A stretch of DNA of 64,000 nt from Amycolatopsis bullii. GTDB lineage: Bacteria > Actinomycetota > Actinomycetes > Mycobacteriales > Pseudonocardiaceae. Below the pieces are notes generated by a model, which did no database searches, was not told the DNA's origin, and saw nothing but the letters and a program-made list of their open reading frames with translations. Position numbers and translations under genes: made by a program. The stretch is taken from the NCBI RefSeq assembly GCF_014654205.1, contig NZ_BNAW01000005.1, positions 186,001 to 250,000 on the forward strand, read 5' to 3'. Shown piece by piece: positions 8,851 through 17,046 of the stretch (its first letter is position 1; every line of letters begins with the position of its first letter).

Positions 8851-9639
8851 CGCCGGGTTCTCCGCGACGGCGAGGTAGTCGGTGTAGATCTGCGGTGAGC
8901 CGGAGAACGAGGCCAGCTGCTTCCACTCCTCGTACATCTGCTTGGTGTCGCGGTGGGCGGCCGCGAACTCCGCGGCCTCGCCGGTGGCGATGTCGGGCTC
9001 GGGGTAGAAGACGTCCAGCGCGTCCAGGCTCGCGATCTCCATCATCATCACGTACTGGTCGAGGCGGTTGCCCCGCTCGCCCTTGAGCACGTGGAACCGC
9101 CAGTCCGGGTAGTCGTCGATCCGGTGGTGGTTCTCGGCGATGAAGCGGTCGAACATCTCCTCGGTCACCCCGGCGCGCAAGGCGAGGTGGTGGATCCCGA
9201 TGACCCGGGCGACGCGCTCCTCCCCCGGGCGGTCGCGGTAGCGGGGTCCGGGCGTGACCGTGCTCCGCGGATTGTCGGCCAGCAGCCGGTAGTCGGTGAA
9301 CAACGTCGGCAGCTCGGCGAACGTGCCCAGCCGCCGCCACCGCGCCAGCACCGCCTCCGCCTCCGGGTGCCGCGCCCAGAATTGCCGGGCCTGCTCGGTC
9401 TGCTCACCCCGGGCCGTGACGTAGCGGTCGCGCTGCTCGGCACTGTCGATTTCGAACAACATCAGGTACTGCCCGGTCCGCTCCCCGCGCAACCCGCGCA
9501 GCAGAGTCCACCGCCACCCCGGGTACAAGGGCAGGTGAACGCCCTCGGCACGCACGAAGGTCTCGAACTCCTCCGGCGTCACACCAGCCTCCGTGTCGAT
9601 GGCGATGTACTGGAAGGTGAACACCGACGAGCGTCCCAT
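8848..9639 (-). CDS. Tandem-duplicated EthD/ferredoxin-like fold protein of unknown function
   Basis: 263 residues from the ATG at 9639. The chain is two copies of a dimeric alpha-beta barrel unit: copy one has EEFETFVRAEGVHLPLYPGW, LLRGLRGERTGQYLMLFEI and FTDYRLLAD; copy two has EEMFDRFIAENHHRIDDYPDW, LKGERGNRLDQYVMMMEI and YTDYLAVAENP. The two halves are about 125 residues each, so this is an internal duplication giving a built-in dimer as in other EthD/NIPSNAP-type proteins. No catalytic residue can be named. The downstream decayed decarboxylase-like gene begins at its stop codon, so the pair probably served degradation of a small aromatic compound. Soluble, no signal peptide. Confidence 0.7.
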   Translation of the reverse strand: MGRSSVFTFQYIAIDTEAGVTPEEFETFVRAEGVHLPLYPGWRWTLLRGLRGERTGQYLMLFEIDSAEQRDRYVTARGEQTEQARQFWARHPEAEAVLARWRRLGTFAELPTLFTDYRLLADNPRSTVTPGPRYRDRPGEERVARVIGIHHLALRAGVTEEMFDRFIAENHHRIDDYPDWRFHVLKGERGNRLDQYVMMMEIASLDALDVFYPEPDIATGEAAEFAAAHRDTKQMYEEWKQLASFSGSPQIYTDYLAVAENPA

Positions 9640-10107
9640 TGCGCGTCCAATCCTCGGGCCGGGAAAGGGATCACGCGTCCGGCCGGCACGACTCCCCTGC
9701 CCCACATCCTGCCCGCTCCAGCACAACGGCGCCCGCGAACCGTCCCTGCTGGACGCGAGCCGTCGGGCCTCACGCGTCGATGCATAGGGCGTTATACGGC
9801 TAGTTGGCTCTCCGGCCCTCGATGCGCCGACCGGGCGAAGGCGGTCGACGTGGCAGAGGTGTACGCGATGCTCGGCGACGTCGCAAGACACCTGAACTCG
9901 GTTGTTCAGAGGTACTCGAAGACCTGAGCGCGGCGGTAGTGCGCCGTAAGCGGCTGGTGCTAGGGAACTTACGAAAGAAGAACACGCCCACGCCGACCGG
10001 CCGCCCAGTGGAATAGCGCGGTCACGCCGCACGTCTGTACATCTGCACGTCCAGGTGCGTTTCACCTGGTGCCCAGCTTCGCGCCGGAAGGCGGGAAAGG
10101 GAGAGCT
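9640..10107. other. 468-base stretch without a convincing gene
   Basis: Short frames here (for example 9804-10016 on the plus strand, ending in basic residues) lack ribosome sites and family-like motifs. Base composition is slightly lower in GC than the flanks, and phrases such as EVLEDLSAAVVRRKRLV hint at an eroded coding region, but nothing can be identified. The final part must hold the promoter of msrB. Confidence 0.5.
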
Positions 10108-10575
10108 GTGCCTCAGCAGGCCAAGTACCACAAGAATCCGGAAGCCGTGTCGCGGCTGGATCCGGGACAGTACCGCGTGACCCAGCAGGACGGCACGGAG
10201 CGTCCGTTCGCGAACGCGTACTGGGACAACCACGAGCCGGGCATCTACGTCGACGTCGTGTCCGGCGAGCCACTGTTCGCCTCGGTCGACAAGTACGACA
10301 GCCGGTCCGGGTGGCCGAGCTTCACCAAGCCGATCGTCGCGTCGAACGTCGTCGAGCGGGAAGACTTCAGCCACGGCATGATCCGGGCAGAGGTCCGCTC
10401 ACTGCACGGGGACAGCCACCTCGGCCACGTCTTCGACGACGGCCCGCTCGACAAGGGCGGACTGCGCTACTGCATCAACTCCGCGTCGTTGCGCTTCATC
10501 CACTTCGACGACCTGGAAGACGCGGGCTACGGCGACTACCGCACCCTGTTCACCGGCGACACCGACGGCAAGTGA
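10108..10575 (+). CDS. msrB: Peptide-methionine (R)-S-oxide reductase MsrB
   Basis: 155 residues from the GTG at 10108, which follows AAGGGAGAG. It reduces methionine-R-sulfoxide in proteins, using thioredoxin. Motifs: GWPSF (68-72), HLGHVF (104-109) and [11 protein letters not shown] with the catalytic Cys at about 122. The four zinc-binding cysteines of E. coli MsrB are missing (for example [10 protein letters not shown] in place of a CxxC), and the position of the usual resolving Cys reads SRSGWPSF, so this is the zinc-free, Gram-positive/PilB-like type ([13 protein letters not shown]) and must recycle either directly by thioredoxin or with another thiol. It stands alone with a strong hairpin after its stop. 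Confidence 0.93.
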   Translation: MPQQAKYHKNPEAVSRLDPGQYRVTQQDGTERPFANAYWDNHEPGIYVDVVSGEPLFASVDKYDSRSGWPSFTKPIVASNVVEREDFSHGMIRAEVRSLHGDSHLGHVFDDGPLDKGGLRYCINSASLRFIHFDDLEDAGYGDYRTLFTGDTDGK

Positions 10576-10580
10576 GGTCA

Positions 10581-10612
10581 CCGGCGCGCGAACTCGCCAG
10601 TTCGCGCGCCGG
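10581..10612 (+). terminator. Perfect 14-bp hairpin between msrB and the MOSC gene
   Basis: Left arm CCGGCGCGCGAACT, loop CGCC, right arm AGTTCGCGCGCCGG, all matched. It begins 5 bases after the msrB stop and ends 17 bases before the next ATG. There is no U-tract, as usual for actinomycete terminators. Its closeness to the next ribosome site means it could also limit read-through translation. Confidence 0.7.
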
Positions 10613-10629
10613 CGCGTTCGAGGAGAGCC

Positions 10630-11184
10630 ATGCAGGAACCGCCCGGCGCGATCTCGGCCCCGGTGGAGATCGTCGCGCTGCTGGTCTCCCCCGTGCACGC
10701 CTTCGAAGGCCGCCCGGCGGACGGTCCGCGGCCCGACCCCGAACCCGTCGAGCGCGACGAGGTGGCCGTGCGCGCCGGGCTCGGGCTCGTCGGCGACCGG
10801 TACTTCAACCAGCCCGCCCACCGCCGGGCCGCCGTCACCCTCTTCGCCGCCGAATCACTCGACGTTCTCGCACGGGACCTCGGCCTCGCCGCCGTGCCGG
10901 ACCTGCACCTGCCGCGACGCAACATCGTCGTGCGCGGCTTTCCCGTCGACGAGCTGGCCGCGCCGCGCGGCGGGACCGGCACCGTCTTCGGCCTCGACTC
11001 CGGGGCGGGCGAAGTCCGGTTCCAGGCCTACCGCCCGGCCCACCCGTGCGCCTGGATGGACGTGGTACTGGCCCCCGGCGCGTTCCGCGGGCTCCGCGGA
11101 CACGGCGGCGTCCGCTGTGCCCCTCTCGATGACGGGATCCTGCGAGTCGGTCCCGCGACCCTCACGGTGGTGCGCTCGCCGTAG
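10630..11184 (+). CDS. MOSC domain-containing protein
   Basis: 184 residues with an ATG preceded by GAGGAG. The MOSC (molybdenum cofactor sulfurase C-terminal) fold is shown by ALLVSPVHAFEGRP, GLVGDRYF (52-59), LPRRNIVVRG (95-103), and the conserved Cys140 in AHPCAWMD. MOSC proteins bind molybdenum cofactor or carry a sulfur on that Cys; small standalone ones include YiiM-like N-hydroxylated-base reductases. Here no flavin or ferredoxin domain is attached. Cytosolic. Its position 55 bases after msrB, across a hairpin, suggests partial co-expression but not a shared function. Confidence 0.85.
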   Translation: MQEPPGAISAPVEIVALLVSPVHAFEGRPADGPRPDPEPVERDEVAVRAGLGLVGDRYFNQPAHRRAAVTLFAAESLDVLARDLGLAAVPDLHLPRRNIVVRGFPVDELAAPRGGTGTVFGLDSGAGEVRFQAYRPAHPCAWMDVVLAPGAFRGLRGHGGVRCAPLDDGILRVGPATLTVVRSP

Positions 11185-11256
11185 CCTGACGCAGCTCCCG
11201 CCGCTACCACCTCCGTCACGCGGCCCGCTCACGGTGGCATCCGGGCTGCCGGGTGG

Positions 11257-11979
11257 TCATTGCGCGGCGGCGTATTCCGCGCCGGGAGACGTCGTGTTGT
11301 CGTCGGACTGGGCTGGTTGGGCCCGCCACAGCGAGATGCCCAAGCCGATCAGGGCTACTCCGGTCGGAACGGCCAACGGCCGGTTGAACGACTCCGGAAG
11401 CACGGCGAGCGCGAGCGTGGCGACGGTGCCTGCGGCGAGCAGCGCCGAGGCCCACCGGGCGAGCACGCGCGCCCGGAACAACGCGATGCCGAACAGGCAG
11501 CCGCCCGCGAGATAACCGACGGAGCTGACCACGATGACCGTCTGCATGGCGCCGATGCCATGGGATGCGGTGCCGCCGAAGGCAACGGCGAGGACGTCTG
11601 CGACGTAGCCGGGCGCCGTGTGCGCCAGCGCGGGCAGAACGGCGGCGGCGACGATCTCGACGCTCAGCATGGACAGATAACCGACGGCGAACAGCACGTA
11701 ACCGAGGAAGCCGAGGATTCCCGTCTGCCGCACTTGGCGTAGGTACATGCCGGTGATGCCGGCGAGCGCCAGCGCGGCCATCAGCGCCTTCGCCGTGCTG
11801 CGCACGGCCCAGTCGGTGGTGGTGACCAGCGAGACGTCCATGGCCGGATGGCCGATCTGGACCGCGATGAACAGTGCCCCCGCGATCGCGGCAGCGACTC
11901 CGGTGGCCCGCGAAAGGCTCCTCGCGCTGGGCGCCACGGAAACCTGCTTCGAGTTGCCGGGTCTTGGCGTCGCACTCAT
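11257..11979 (-). CDS. Integral membrane protein under TetR control
   Basis: 240 residues from the ATG at 11979, which follows GGAGGAG; the longer open frame upstream has no ribosome site. About six hydrophobic helices are visible (VAAAIAGALFIAVQIG, ALMAALALAGITGMYL, GFLGYVLFAVGYL, IGAMQTVIVVSSVGYLAGG, LLAAGTVATLALAVL, VPTGVALIGLGISL). The pattern resembles small DUF4386-like membrane proteins; no transport motif is recognisable. It is divergent from the TetR gene with two palindromic operators between them, so it is almost certainly that regulator's target. The C-terminal tail is polar and probably cytosolic. Function unknown. Confidence 0.8.
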   Translation of the reverse strand: MSATPRPGNSKQVSVAPSARSLSRATGVAAAIAGALFIAVQIGHPAMDVSLVTTTDWAVRSTAKALMAALALAGITGMYLRQVRQTGILGFLGYVLFAVGYLSMLSVEIVAAAVLPALAHTAPGYVADVLAVAFGGTASHGIGAMQTVIVVSSVGYLAGGCLFGIALFRARVLARWASALLAAGTVATLALAVLPESFNRPLAVPTGVALIGLGISLWRAQPAQSDDNTTSPGAEYAAAQ

Positions 11980-12007
11980 GCGTTGCTCCTCCGAGAGGGA
12001 TATGACG

Positions 12008-12026
12008 AGGTGTACGCCGTACACCT
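12008..12026. promoter_or_regulatory. Perfect 19-bp palindromic TetR operator
   Basis: AGGTGTACGCCGTACACCT is symmetric about its central C. It lies between the divergent membrane protein (start 11979) and TetR gene (start 12092), as expected for an autoregulated pair. Confidence 0.8.
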
Positions 12027-12042
12027 CTACCGCGCCCAAGCT

Positions 12043-12061
12043 AGGCGTACGATGTACACCT
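12043..12061. promoter_or_regulatory. Second, imperfect copy of the TetR operator
   Basis: AGGCGTACGATGTACACCT matches the 12008 palindrome with two half-site differences; start-to-start spacing is 35 bp. It lies 30 bases upstream of the TetR start and probably covers its promoter. Confidence 0.7.
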
Positions 12062-12091
12062 GTCAAGACCGGCACGAGAGGGAGAACCCCG

Positions 12092-12811
12092 ATGCAGGAC
12101 ACCGCCACGACCGGCGGCCGGGAGCGGCTCAACCGCGCCAAGGTGCTGCGCGCCGCCGTCGAACTGGCGGATGAAGGCGGCTTCGAGGCGTTGACCATGC
12201 GCCGGCTCGCCGACCGGCTCAGCGTCGTGCCGATGGCGCTCTACAAGCACGTGGCGGACAAGCGCGAGCTCCTCGACGGCATGGTCGACCTGGTCTTCGC
12301 CGAGGTCGAGGTCCCGGTGGACGTCGACTGGCGGACCGCCATGCGCCTGCGCGCGGCGTCGATGCGGCAGGCTTTGCTCCGTCACCCGTGGGCGGTCGGC
12401 CGGATGGAGACGGGTACTCCAGGACCGGCGAACCTGCACCACCACAACGCGGTGATGCGGTGCCTCCGCCGTGACGCGGGCTTTCCCTTCCGCATGGCCG
12501 TGCACGCGTACAACCTGATGGACGCCTACGTCTACGGGTTCGCCCTCCAGGAGAAAACCCTCGCCGGCGACATCCCGGCGGAAGCGGCGCGACGACAAGA
12601 AGCCGTCGTCGACCGGCAACCATCAGGACTCGAGGACTACCCCTACCTCGCCGAAGTGGTCACCGAACTGGCGAAAACAGGGTTCACCTTCGCCGACGAA
12701 TTCGAGTTCGGGCTCGACCTCATCCTCGACGGCCTCGGCCGGATGCCTCAGCAAGCCTCCCGCGCAGCCGACATCGAGCCGGATCCACCGCTGCGGCCGT
12801 CGGGCCAGTGA
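12092..12811 (+). CDS. TetR/AcrR family transcriptional repressor
   Basis: 239 residues. The ATG at 12092 follows GAGAGGGAGA. N-terminal HTH: RAKVLRAAVELADEGGFEAL then TMRRLADRLSVVPMALYKHV (about 36-55) and KRELLDGMVDLVF. The C-terminal part (HPWAVGRMETGTPGPANLHH, AYNLMDAYVYGFALQE) is of the TetR_C_1 type with ligand pocket. Controls its own gene and the divergent membrane protein through the two 19-bp palindromes. The inducer cannot be told. Confidence 0.9.
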   Translation: MQDTATTGGRERLNRAKVLRAAVELADEGGFEALTMRRLADRLSVVPMALYKHVADKRELLDGMVDLVFAEVEVPVDVDWRTAMRLRAASMRQALLRHPWAVGRMETGTPGPANLHHHNAVMRCLRRDAGFPFRMAVHAYNLMDAYVYGFALQEKTLAGDIPAEAARRQEAVVDRQPSGLEDYPYLAEVVTELAKTGFTFADEFEFGLDLILDGLGRMPQQASRAADIEPDPPLRPSGQ

Positions 12812-12862
12812 AGCCGAGTCCGAAATGTCCTGCAGCCGCCGTAACCTCACCGCATTTCGCCC

Positions 12863-13420
12863 CTACACCGACGTCCGATCACGCAACAGTTCGGCGGCCC
12901 GCACCGACCAGTCGTGGTGTTCCTGCTCGAACCGCCGACCACGCAAGCACGTCAGATAGGGCCCGATCGGAGATCCCTGACGCAGGTAGGTCTCCTCGTC
13001 GAGCTCCCCGCGGTAACGCCGCAGGATCTTGTCGAGGATCGCCACCTTGGCCGCGGCCGCCGCGGCTCGTTCCTCCAGTTGCGCGATCACCGGCGCCGCG
13101 TCGACGTGGTCGACGGCTTGGACCTTGACCAGCAGGTCGTCGCGGATGAACGACGGCTTGCTCACGGCGGCGGCGAAGTCCGCCAGTTCGGCGAGACCGG
13201 CGTCGGTGACCGTGAACAGCCGCTTGGTGGGACGGGTTTGCTGGACCACCTCCCGGCCGCTGATCAACCCGTCCTTCTCGAGCTTGGACAGCTCCAGGTA
13301 GAGCTGTTGCGGCCGGGCGTACCAGAAGTTGGCGACGCCCACGTCGAACGCCTTGGCCAGCTGGTAGCCGCTGTATTCGCCGGACAGCAACGCCGCCAGC
13401 ACAGCATGCCGCAGACTCAC
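12863..13420 (-). CDS. PadR family transcriptional regulator
   Basis: 185 residues from the GTG at 13420, which follows GAGGAG. The winged-helix PadR domain is clear: SLRHAVLAALLSGEYSGYQL, PQQLYLELSKLEKDGLI, then TRPTKRLFTVTDAGLAELADF. The second half is the Vir_C-like helical domain (DDLLVKVQAVDHVDAAPVI, LEERAAAAAAKVAILDKIL) used for dimerisation. It is divergent from the GDSL hydrolase gene, and two inverted repeats occupy the 84-bp interval, so it likely represses both genes. PadR proteins respond to phenolic acids or drugs. Confidence 0.9.
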   Translation of the reverse strand: MSLRHAVLAALLSGEYSGYQLAKAFDVGVANFWYARPQQLYLELSKLEKDGLISGREVVQQTRPTKRLFTVTDAGLAELADFAAAVSKPSFIRDDLLVKVQAVDHVDAAPVIAQLEERAAAAAAKVAILDKILRRYRGELDEETYLRQGSPIGPYLTCLRGRRFEQEHHDWSVRAAELLRDRTSV

Positions 13421-13456
13421 CGGCGCTTCTCCTCGTCGTCGACCATGAGCAAGCTC

Positions 13457-13494
13457 ATCATAGCTCTGGTTATGATTAGTCAACATTATGACTA
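13457..13494. promoter_or_regulatory. Two inverted repeats, probable PadR operators
   Basis: ATCATA (13457-13462) faces TATGAT (13471-13476), and directly beside it TAGTCA (13477-13482) faces TGACTA (13489-13494). The patch is AT-rich in a GC-rich region and lies 11-48 bases upstream of the GDSL gene start. ATGT/ACAT-like halves are typical of PadR sites. Confidence 0.65.
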
Positions 13495-13504
13495 GGAGGA
13501 CCGC

Positions 13505-14296
13505 GTGACAGTCAGCGGCAGGTATCTGCGCTACGTCGCCTTGGGCGACAGCCAGACGGAAGGCGTCGGTGACGGCGACGACCTCGTCGGCCTTCGGGGA
13601 TGGGCCGACCGGCTCGCCGAACGCCTCACCATCGCCAACCCCGATCTCCAGTACGCCAACCTCGCCGTCCGTGGCCGCCGCGCCAGCGAAGTCCGGTCCG
13701 AGCAACTGGGGCCGGCTCTGGCACTGCGTCCCGACCTGGCCACCGTGGTCGCCGGTGTCAACGACCTGCTCCGGCTCCGGGTCAAGACCGCCACGGTGGC
13801 CGACGACCTCGAAGCGATGTTCGCCGCGCTCACCGGCTCCGGAGCCCGCGTGGCGACCGTGACCTTTCCCGACCTCACCAGGGTCATCCCCCTCGCCCGG
13901 CCGGTCCGCTCCCGCATCCTCGACATCAACGACCGGATCCGTGCCGCAGCCGCCCGGCACGGAGTCGCCGTCGCGGAGATCGCGCTCCACCCCTCCGTCG
14001 CCGACCGTCGCTTCTGGAGCGAGGACCGGTTGCACTGCAGCCCCCTGGGGCATCAACTGATCGCCGACGCGGTCGCGCACGCCCTGCAGGTGCCGGGCAG
14101 CGACGGTTCCTGGAGCGAACCCGCACCATCGTTGGCCATCCCACCGTCAAGGCAATGGCGCGCCACCGCCGAACTGCGCTGGGCAGCCACCTTTCTCGGC
14201 CCTTGGCTCGGCAGGCGGCTGCGCGGCCAGTCTTCCGGGGACCAGCGCACGGCCAAACACCCTCAACTCCACCGCATCGAGGGACCGCAGAGCTGA
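13505..14296 (+). CDS. SGNH/GDSL-type hydrolase
   Basis: 263 residues, GTG start after AGGAGGA. Block I is VALGDSQTEGVGD with Ser16, block III is GVND (84-87), and block V is DRLHCSPLGH with Asp173 and His176 as the rest of the catalytic triad. No signal peptide, so a cytosolic esterase or acyl hydrolase is likely. The last 60 residues are basic and tryptophan-containing (LRWAATFLGPWLGRRLRG), perhaps membrane-touching, and lie outside the fold. Probable target of the divergent PadR regulator; substrate unknown. Confidence 0.88.
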   Translation: MTVSGRYLRYVALGDSQTEGVGDGDDLVGLRGWADRLAERLTIANPDLQYANLAVRGRRASEVRSEQLGPALALRPDLATVVAGVNDLLRLRVKTATVADDLEAMFAALTGSGARVATVTFPDLTRVIPLARPVRSRILDINDRIRAAAARHGVAVAEIALHPSVADRRFWSEDRLHCSPLGHQLIADAVAHALQVPGSDGSWSEPAPSLAIPPSRQWRATAELRWAATFLGPWLGRRLRGQSSGDQRTAKHPQLHRIEGPQS

Positions 14297-14411
14297 GTGT
14301 CGCTGACCGGCCCGCTCATCGACGGCTGCCCGCCACCGAGGGCGGGGCCGGCGTGTCCACGCTAGGCAGCTTCGCCACAGCTGTTCGACTACGCGGCCGC
14401 GATCAGCCGGT

Positions 14412-15350
14412 TCACTTCCGGGGCAAGCCCTGCGGGTTGATCTCCGAGGCCGGCAGGGCCTCCGAAGTGAGGTTCCAGCGCTTGAGGACCTCCGCGTACC
14501 GCCCGTTCTTGATCACCGTGTCCAGCGCCTGCTGCAGCGCCTTGACCAAGCCGTCGCCCTTCTTGGTCATCGCCGCGATGTCCGCCGGGATGGTACCGCC
14601 GCCGGAAACCGTGCCGACGATCTTCGTCTTGCCGTCGACGGCGACGTGGTAGGCCGAGGTCGGGTTCGGGCCGACGTAGGCGTCGATGCGGCCGGACTGC
14701 AGCGCCAGGTAGTAGTCGGAGGTCGCCTGGTAGTACTGGAACTTCACCGGCGCCAGTCCGGCGGCCTTGTTCTGTTGGTACCAGCGCAGCAGGATCTGCT
14801 CCTGGTTCGTCCCGGCGCTGACGCCCACGGTGAGCCCGGCGATGTCCTTCGGCTCGCGCACCGAGACGTTCTTCTCCTTCTTCACCTCGAACGCGATGGT
14901 GTCTTTGCGGTAGGTCGCGAAGTCGTACTTGTCCTTGCGCTCCTCGGTCACCGTGATGTTGGAGAATCCGGCGTCGAACTGCCGGTTCTCCACCGACAGG
15001 AACAGGTTCTCCCACGACGACGCCTGCAGATCGAGCTTGAGACCGAGGACGTCGGCGACCAGCTGCGCGAGGTCGGGCTCGACCCCGATCACCGTCTTGT
15101 CGTCGTCGGCGCGGAAGGACAGCGGCGGCGTGCCGTTGCCGGTGGTCCCGACGACCAGGGTGCCGCGGTTCCGGATGTCGGCCGGCACGAGCGCGGCGAT
15201 CGCATCCACCTGCTGCGCCCGGACGCGGTTCTGGTTCGCGGTGATGTTGACGCCGCCGGGCTGGTCGGCCGCCGGCGCGGTCGCTGCTTCGGGGCTGCCG
15301 CAGGCGGCGAGCACGAACACCGAAGCGAGCAGAAGCGTTCTCAGTCTCAT
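14412..15350 (-). CDS. Amino-acid ABC transporter substrate-binding lipoprotein
   Basis: 312 residues from the ATG at 15350 (GAGGAGA upstream). It has a lipoprotein signal with lipobox LAAC and acylated Cys17. The SBP_bac_3 domain shows RGTLVVGTTGNGTPPLSF, EPDLAQLVADVLGLKLDLQ, FDAGFSNITVTEERKDKYDF and DIAGLTVGVSAGTNQEQIL; the conserved Arg-containing TEERKDKYDF loop indicates a polar amino-acid ligand. It is the last gene of a GNAT-permease-ATPase-binding protein operon, starting 9 bases past the ATPase stop. Together with the two neighbouring flavin monooxygenases it probably imports a modified, perhaps sulfur-containing, amino acid. The ending INPQGLPRK is typical. Confidence 0.9.
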   Translation of the reverse strand: MRLRTLLLASVFVLAACGSPEAATAPAADQPGGVNITANQNRVRAQQVDAIAALVPADIRNRGTLVVGTTGNGTPPLSFRADDDKTVIGVEPDLAQLVADVLGLKLDLQASSWENLFLSVENRQFDAGFSNITVTEERKDKYDFATYRKDTIAFEVKKEKNVSVREPKDIAGLTVGVSAGTNQEQILLRWYQQNKAAGLAPVKFQYYQATSDYYLALQSGRIDAYVGPNPTSAYHVAVDGKTKIVGTVSGGGTIPADIAAMTKKGDGLVKALQQALDTVIKNGRYAEVLKRWNLTSEALPASEINPQGLPRK

Positions 15351-15358
15351 GTTTCTCC

Positions 15359-16126
15359 TCAAAGGACTTTGTCGACGAAGGCCCGGGTCCGGGCGTGACG
15401 GGGGTTGTCGAGAACGTCGGCGGGCGAGCCCTGTTCGACCACGCGGCCTTCGTCGAGGAACACGACGGTGTCGGCGACCTCGCGGGCGAAGCCCAGCTCG
15501 TGGGTGACGACGACCATCGTCGTCCCGGTCCGTGCCAGGTCGCGGATGACCGCGAGCACCTCCCCGACCAGCTCGGGGTCGAGCGCCGAGGTGGGTTCGT
15601 CGAAGAGCAGAACGTCCGGCTCGAGCGCCAAGGCCCGGGCGATCGCGACTCGCTGCTGTTGCCCGCCGGACAGCCGCCGCGGGTACTGGCCCGCCTTCTC
15701 GGCGAGCCCCACGCGGGTGAGCAGCTCACGGGCTTTGGCCTCGGCTTCGGCGCGCGGACGGCGCTGCGCGGAAATCGGCGCCTCGACGACGTTTTCGAGC
15801 ACGGTCAGATGCCCGAACAGGTTGAAGTTCTGGAACACGAAGCCGATCCGGGTGCGCTGCTTGAGGATCTCGCGTTCCTTGAGTTCGTGCAGCCGGTTGC
15901 CGGAGCGGCGGTAGCCCATCAGCTCACCGCCGACGCTGATGAAGCCGCGGTCGGCGCGTTCGAGGTGGTTGATCAGCCGCAGCAGCGTCGACTTCCCGGA
16001 CCCGGATGGTCCCAAGAGGACGGTCACTTCTCCTTGGCGCACCTGCAGGTCCACGCCGTCGAGGACGGTCAGCGCGCCGAAACTCTTGTGGACGCCTCGA
16101 ACGTCCACCATGTACTCGGCGCTCAT
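15359..16126 (-). CDS. Amino-acid ABC transporter ATP-binding protein (GlnQ/HisP type)
   Basis: 255 residues. The start at 16126 makes an ATGA overlap with the permease stop. Walker [10 protein letters not shown] (39-47), Q-loop VFQNFNLF, signature [10 protein letters not shown] (152-), Walker [13 protein letters not shown], and H-loop VVVTHELGF are all intact. The 30-residue insert with [13 protein letters not shown] is typical for GlnQ/HisP-type proteins. Powers the importer formed with the permease and the lipoprotein encoded on either side. Confidence 0.95.
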   Translation of the reverse strand: MSAEYMVDVRGVHKSFGALTVLDGVDLQVRQGEVTVLLGPSGSGKSTLLRLINHLERADRGFISVGGELMGYRRSGNRLHELKEREILKQRTRIGFVFQNFNLFGHLTVLENVVEAPISAQRRPRAEAEAKARELLTRVGLAEKAGQYPRRLSGGQQQRVAIARALALEPDVLLFDEPTSALDPELVGEVLAVIRDLARTGTTMVVVTHELGFAREVADTVVFLDEGRVVEQGSPADVLDNPRHARTRAFVDKVL

Positions 16127-17046
16127 GCCCGCCGCCAAGCCGTGCGCAGGCGCTGCAGCGGCGTCGGCGGCAGCGTGCGTTGGGTGCCACGGCCGAAGTG
16201 GCGCTCGACGGAGAACTGCGCGACCGACAGCACGGTGGTCAGCGCGAGGTACCAGGCGGTGGCCACCAGCAGCAGCGGGATCACCCGGCCGCTGCGGGTG
16301 TAGATCACCTGCACCTGGTAGAACAGCTCCGGCAAGGCCATGACGTAAACCTGGGACGTCGCCTTGAGAAGGCCGACGATCTCGTTGGCCGCGGTCGGCA
16401 CGATCGTGCGCATCGCCTGCGGCAGCACGATCCGGCGGAACTGCCGCCCGGCCGGGATCCCCAGCGCCGCGGCCGCCTCCCGCTGTCCCGCGTCCACCGA
16501 CAGGAACCCCGCACGCACGATCTCCGCGGCATAGGCACCCTGGTGCAAAGCAAGCCCGAGGCCGGCGGCGAAAAACGGCGGGATCAGGCTCATCGTCCCG
16601 ACCGACACGAACGACGGCCCGAACGGGACGCCGAACGAGATCTCGTTGTAGAGGATGGCGAGGTTGTACCAGAACAGCAGCTGCAGGATGAGCGGGACCG
16701 ACCGGAAGATCCACGTGTAGGTCCAGCTGACCGCGCGCAGCAACGGATTCCGGGAAATCCGCATCAACGCCAGCACAGTCCCGAGCAAGAACCCCGCCGC
16801 AACACCGAACAGCGTCAGCTCGAGCGTCAGCGCGACCGCTTCCAAGATCGATTTCTGGAAGACGAACCGGGCGAACGTCGGCCAGTCGAACGCCGTGTTG
16901 GTCACCAGCGCATGACCGGCCATCGCGACGAGCACCGCCACGACGGCGGCGGCGATCCAGGTCAGCGGACGGCGTGCGGGAACGATCTTGAGCGCTTCTT
17001 CCGGCGTCGCGGCGGGCGCGGGCCGTGTTCCGAGGTCGCTGGTCAT
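16123..17046 (-). CDS. Amino-acid ABC transporter permease (HisM/GlnP type)
   Basis: 307 residues with about six membrane helices. The family hallmarks [20 protein letters not shown] and the EAA loop ([20 protein letters not shown], then [20 protein letters not shown]) are present. The N-terminus has an unusually long cytosolic leader of about 28 residues before the first helix. No second permease is present, so it must act as a homodimer. The ATG overlaps the GNAT stop by ATGA and its own stop overlaps the ATPase start, so the four genes are translationally coupled. Confidence 0.93.
   Translation of the reverse strand: MTSDLGTRPAPAATPEEALKIVPARRPLTWIAAAVVAVLVAMAGHALVTNTAFDWPTFARFVFQKSILEAVALTLELTLFGVAAGFLLGTVLALMRISRNPLLRAVSWTYTWIFRSVPLILQLLFWYNLAILYNEISFGVPFGPSFVSVGTMSLIPPFFAAGLGLALHQGAYAAEIVRAGFLSVDAGQREAAAALGIPAGRQFRRIVLPQAMRTIVPTAANEIVGLLKATSQVYVMALPELFYQVQVIYTRSGRVIPLLLVATAWYLALTTVLSVAQFSVERHFGRGTQRTLPPTPLQRLRTAWRRA

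Noticed and set aside
9804..10016. 70-codon frame before msrB
   Set aside because: No ribosome site or family motif; described only as part of a gene-poor stretch.
10581..10612. Integron-type attC or rho-independent terminator with U-tract
   Set aside because: There are no attC core sites and no T-run; kept only as a GC hairpin.
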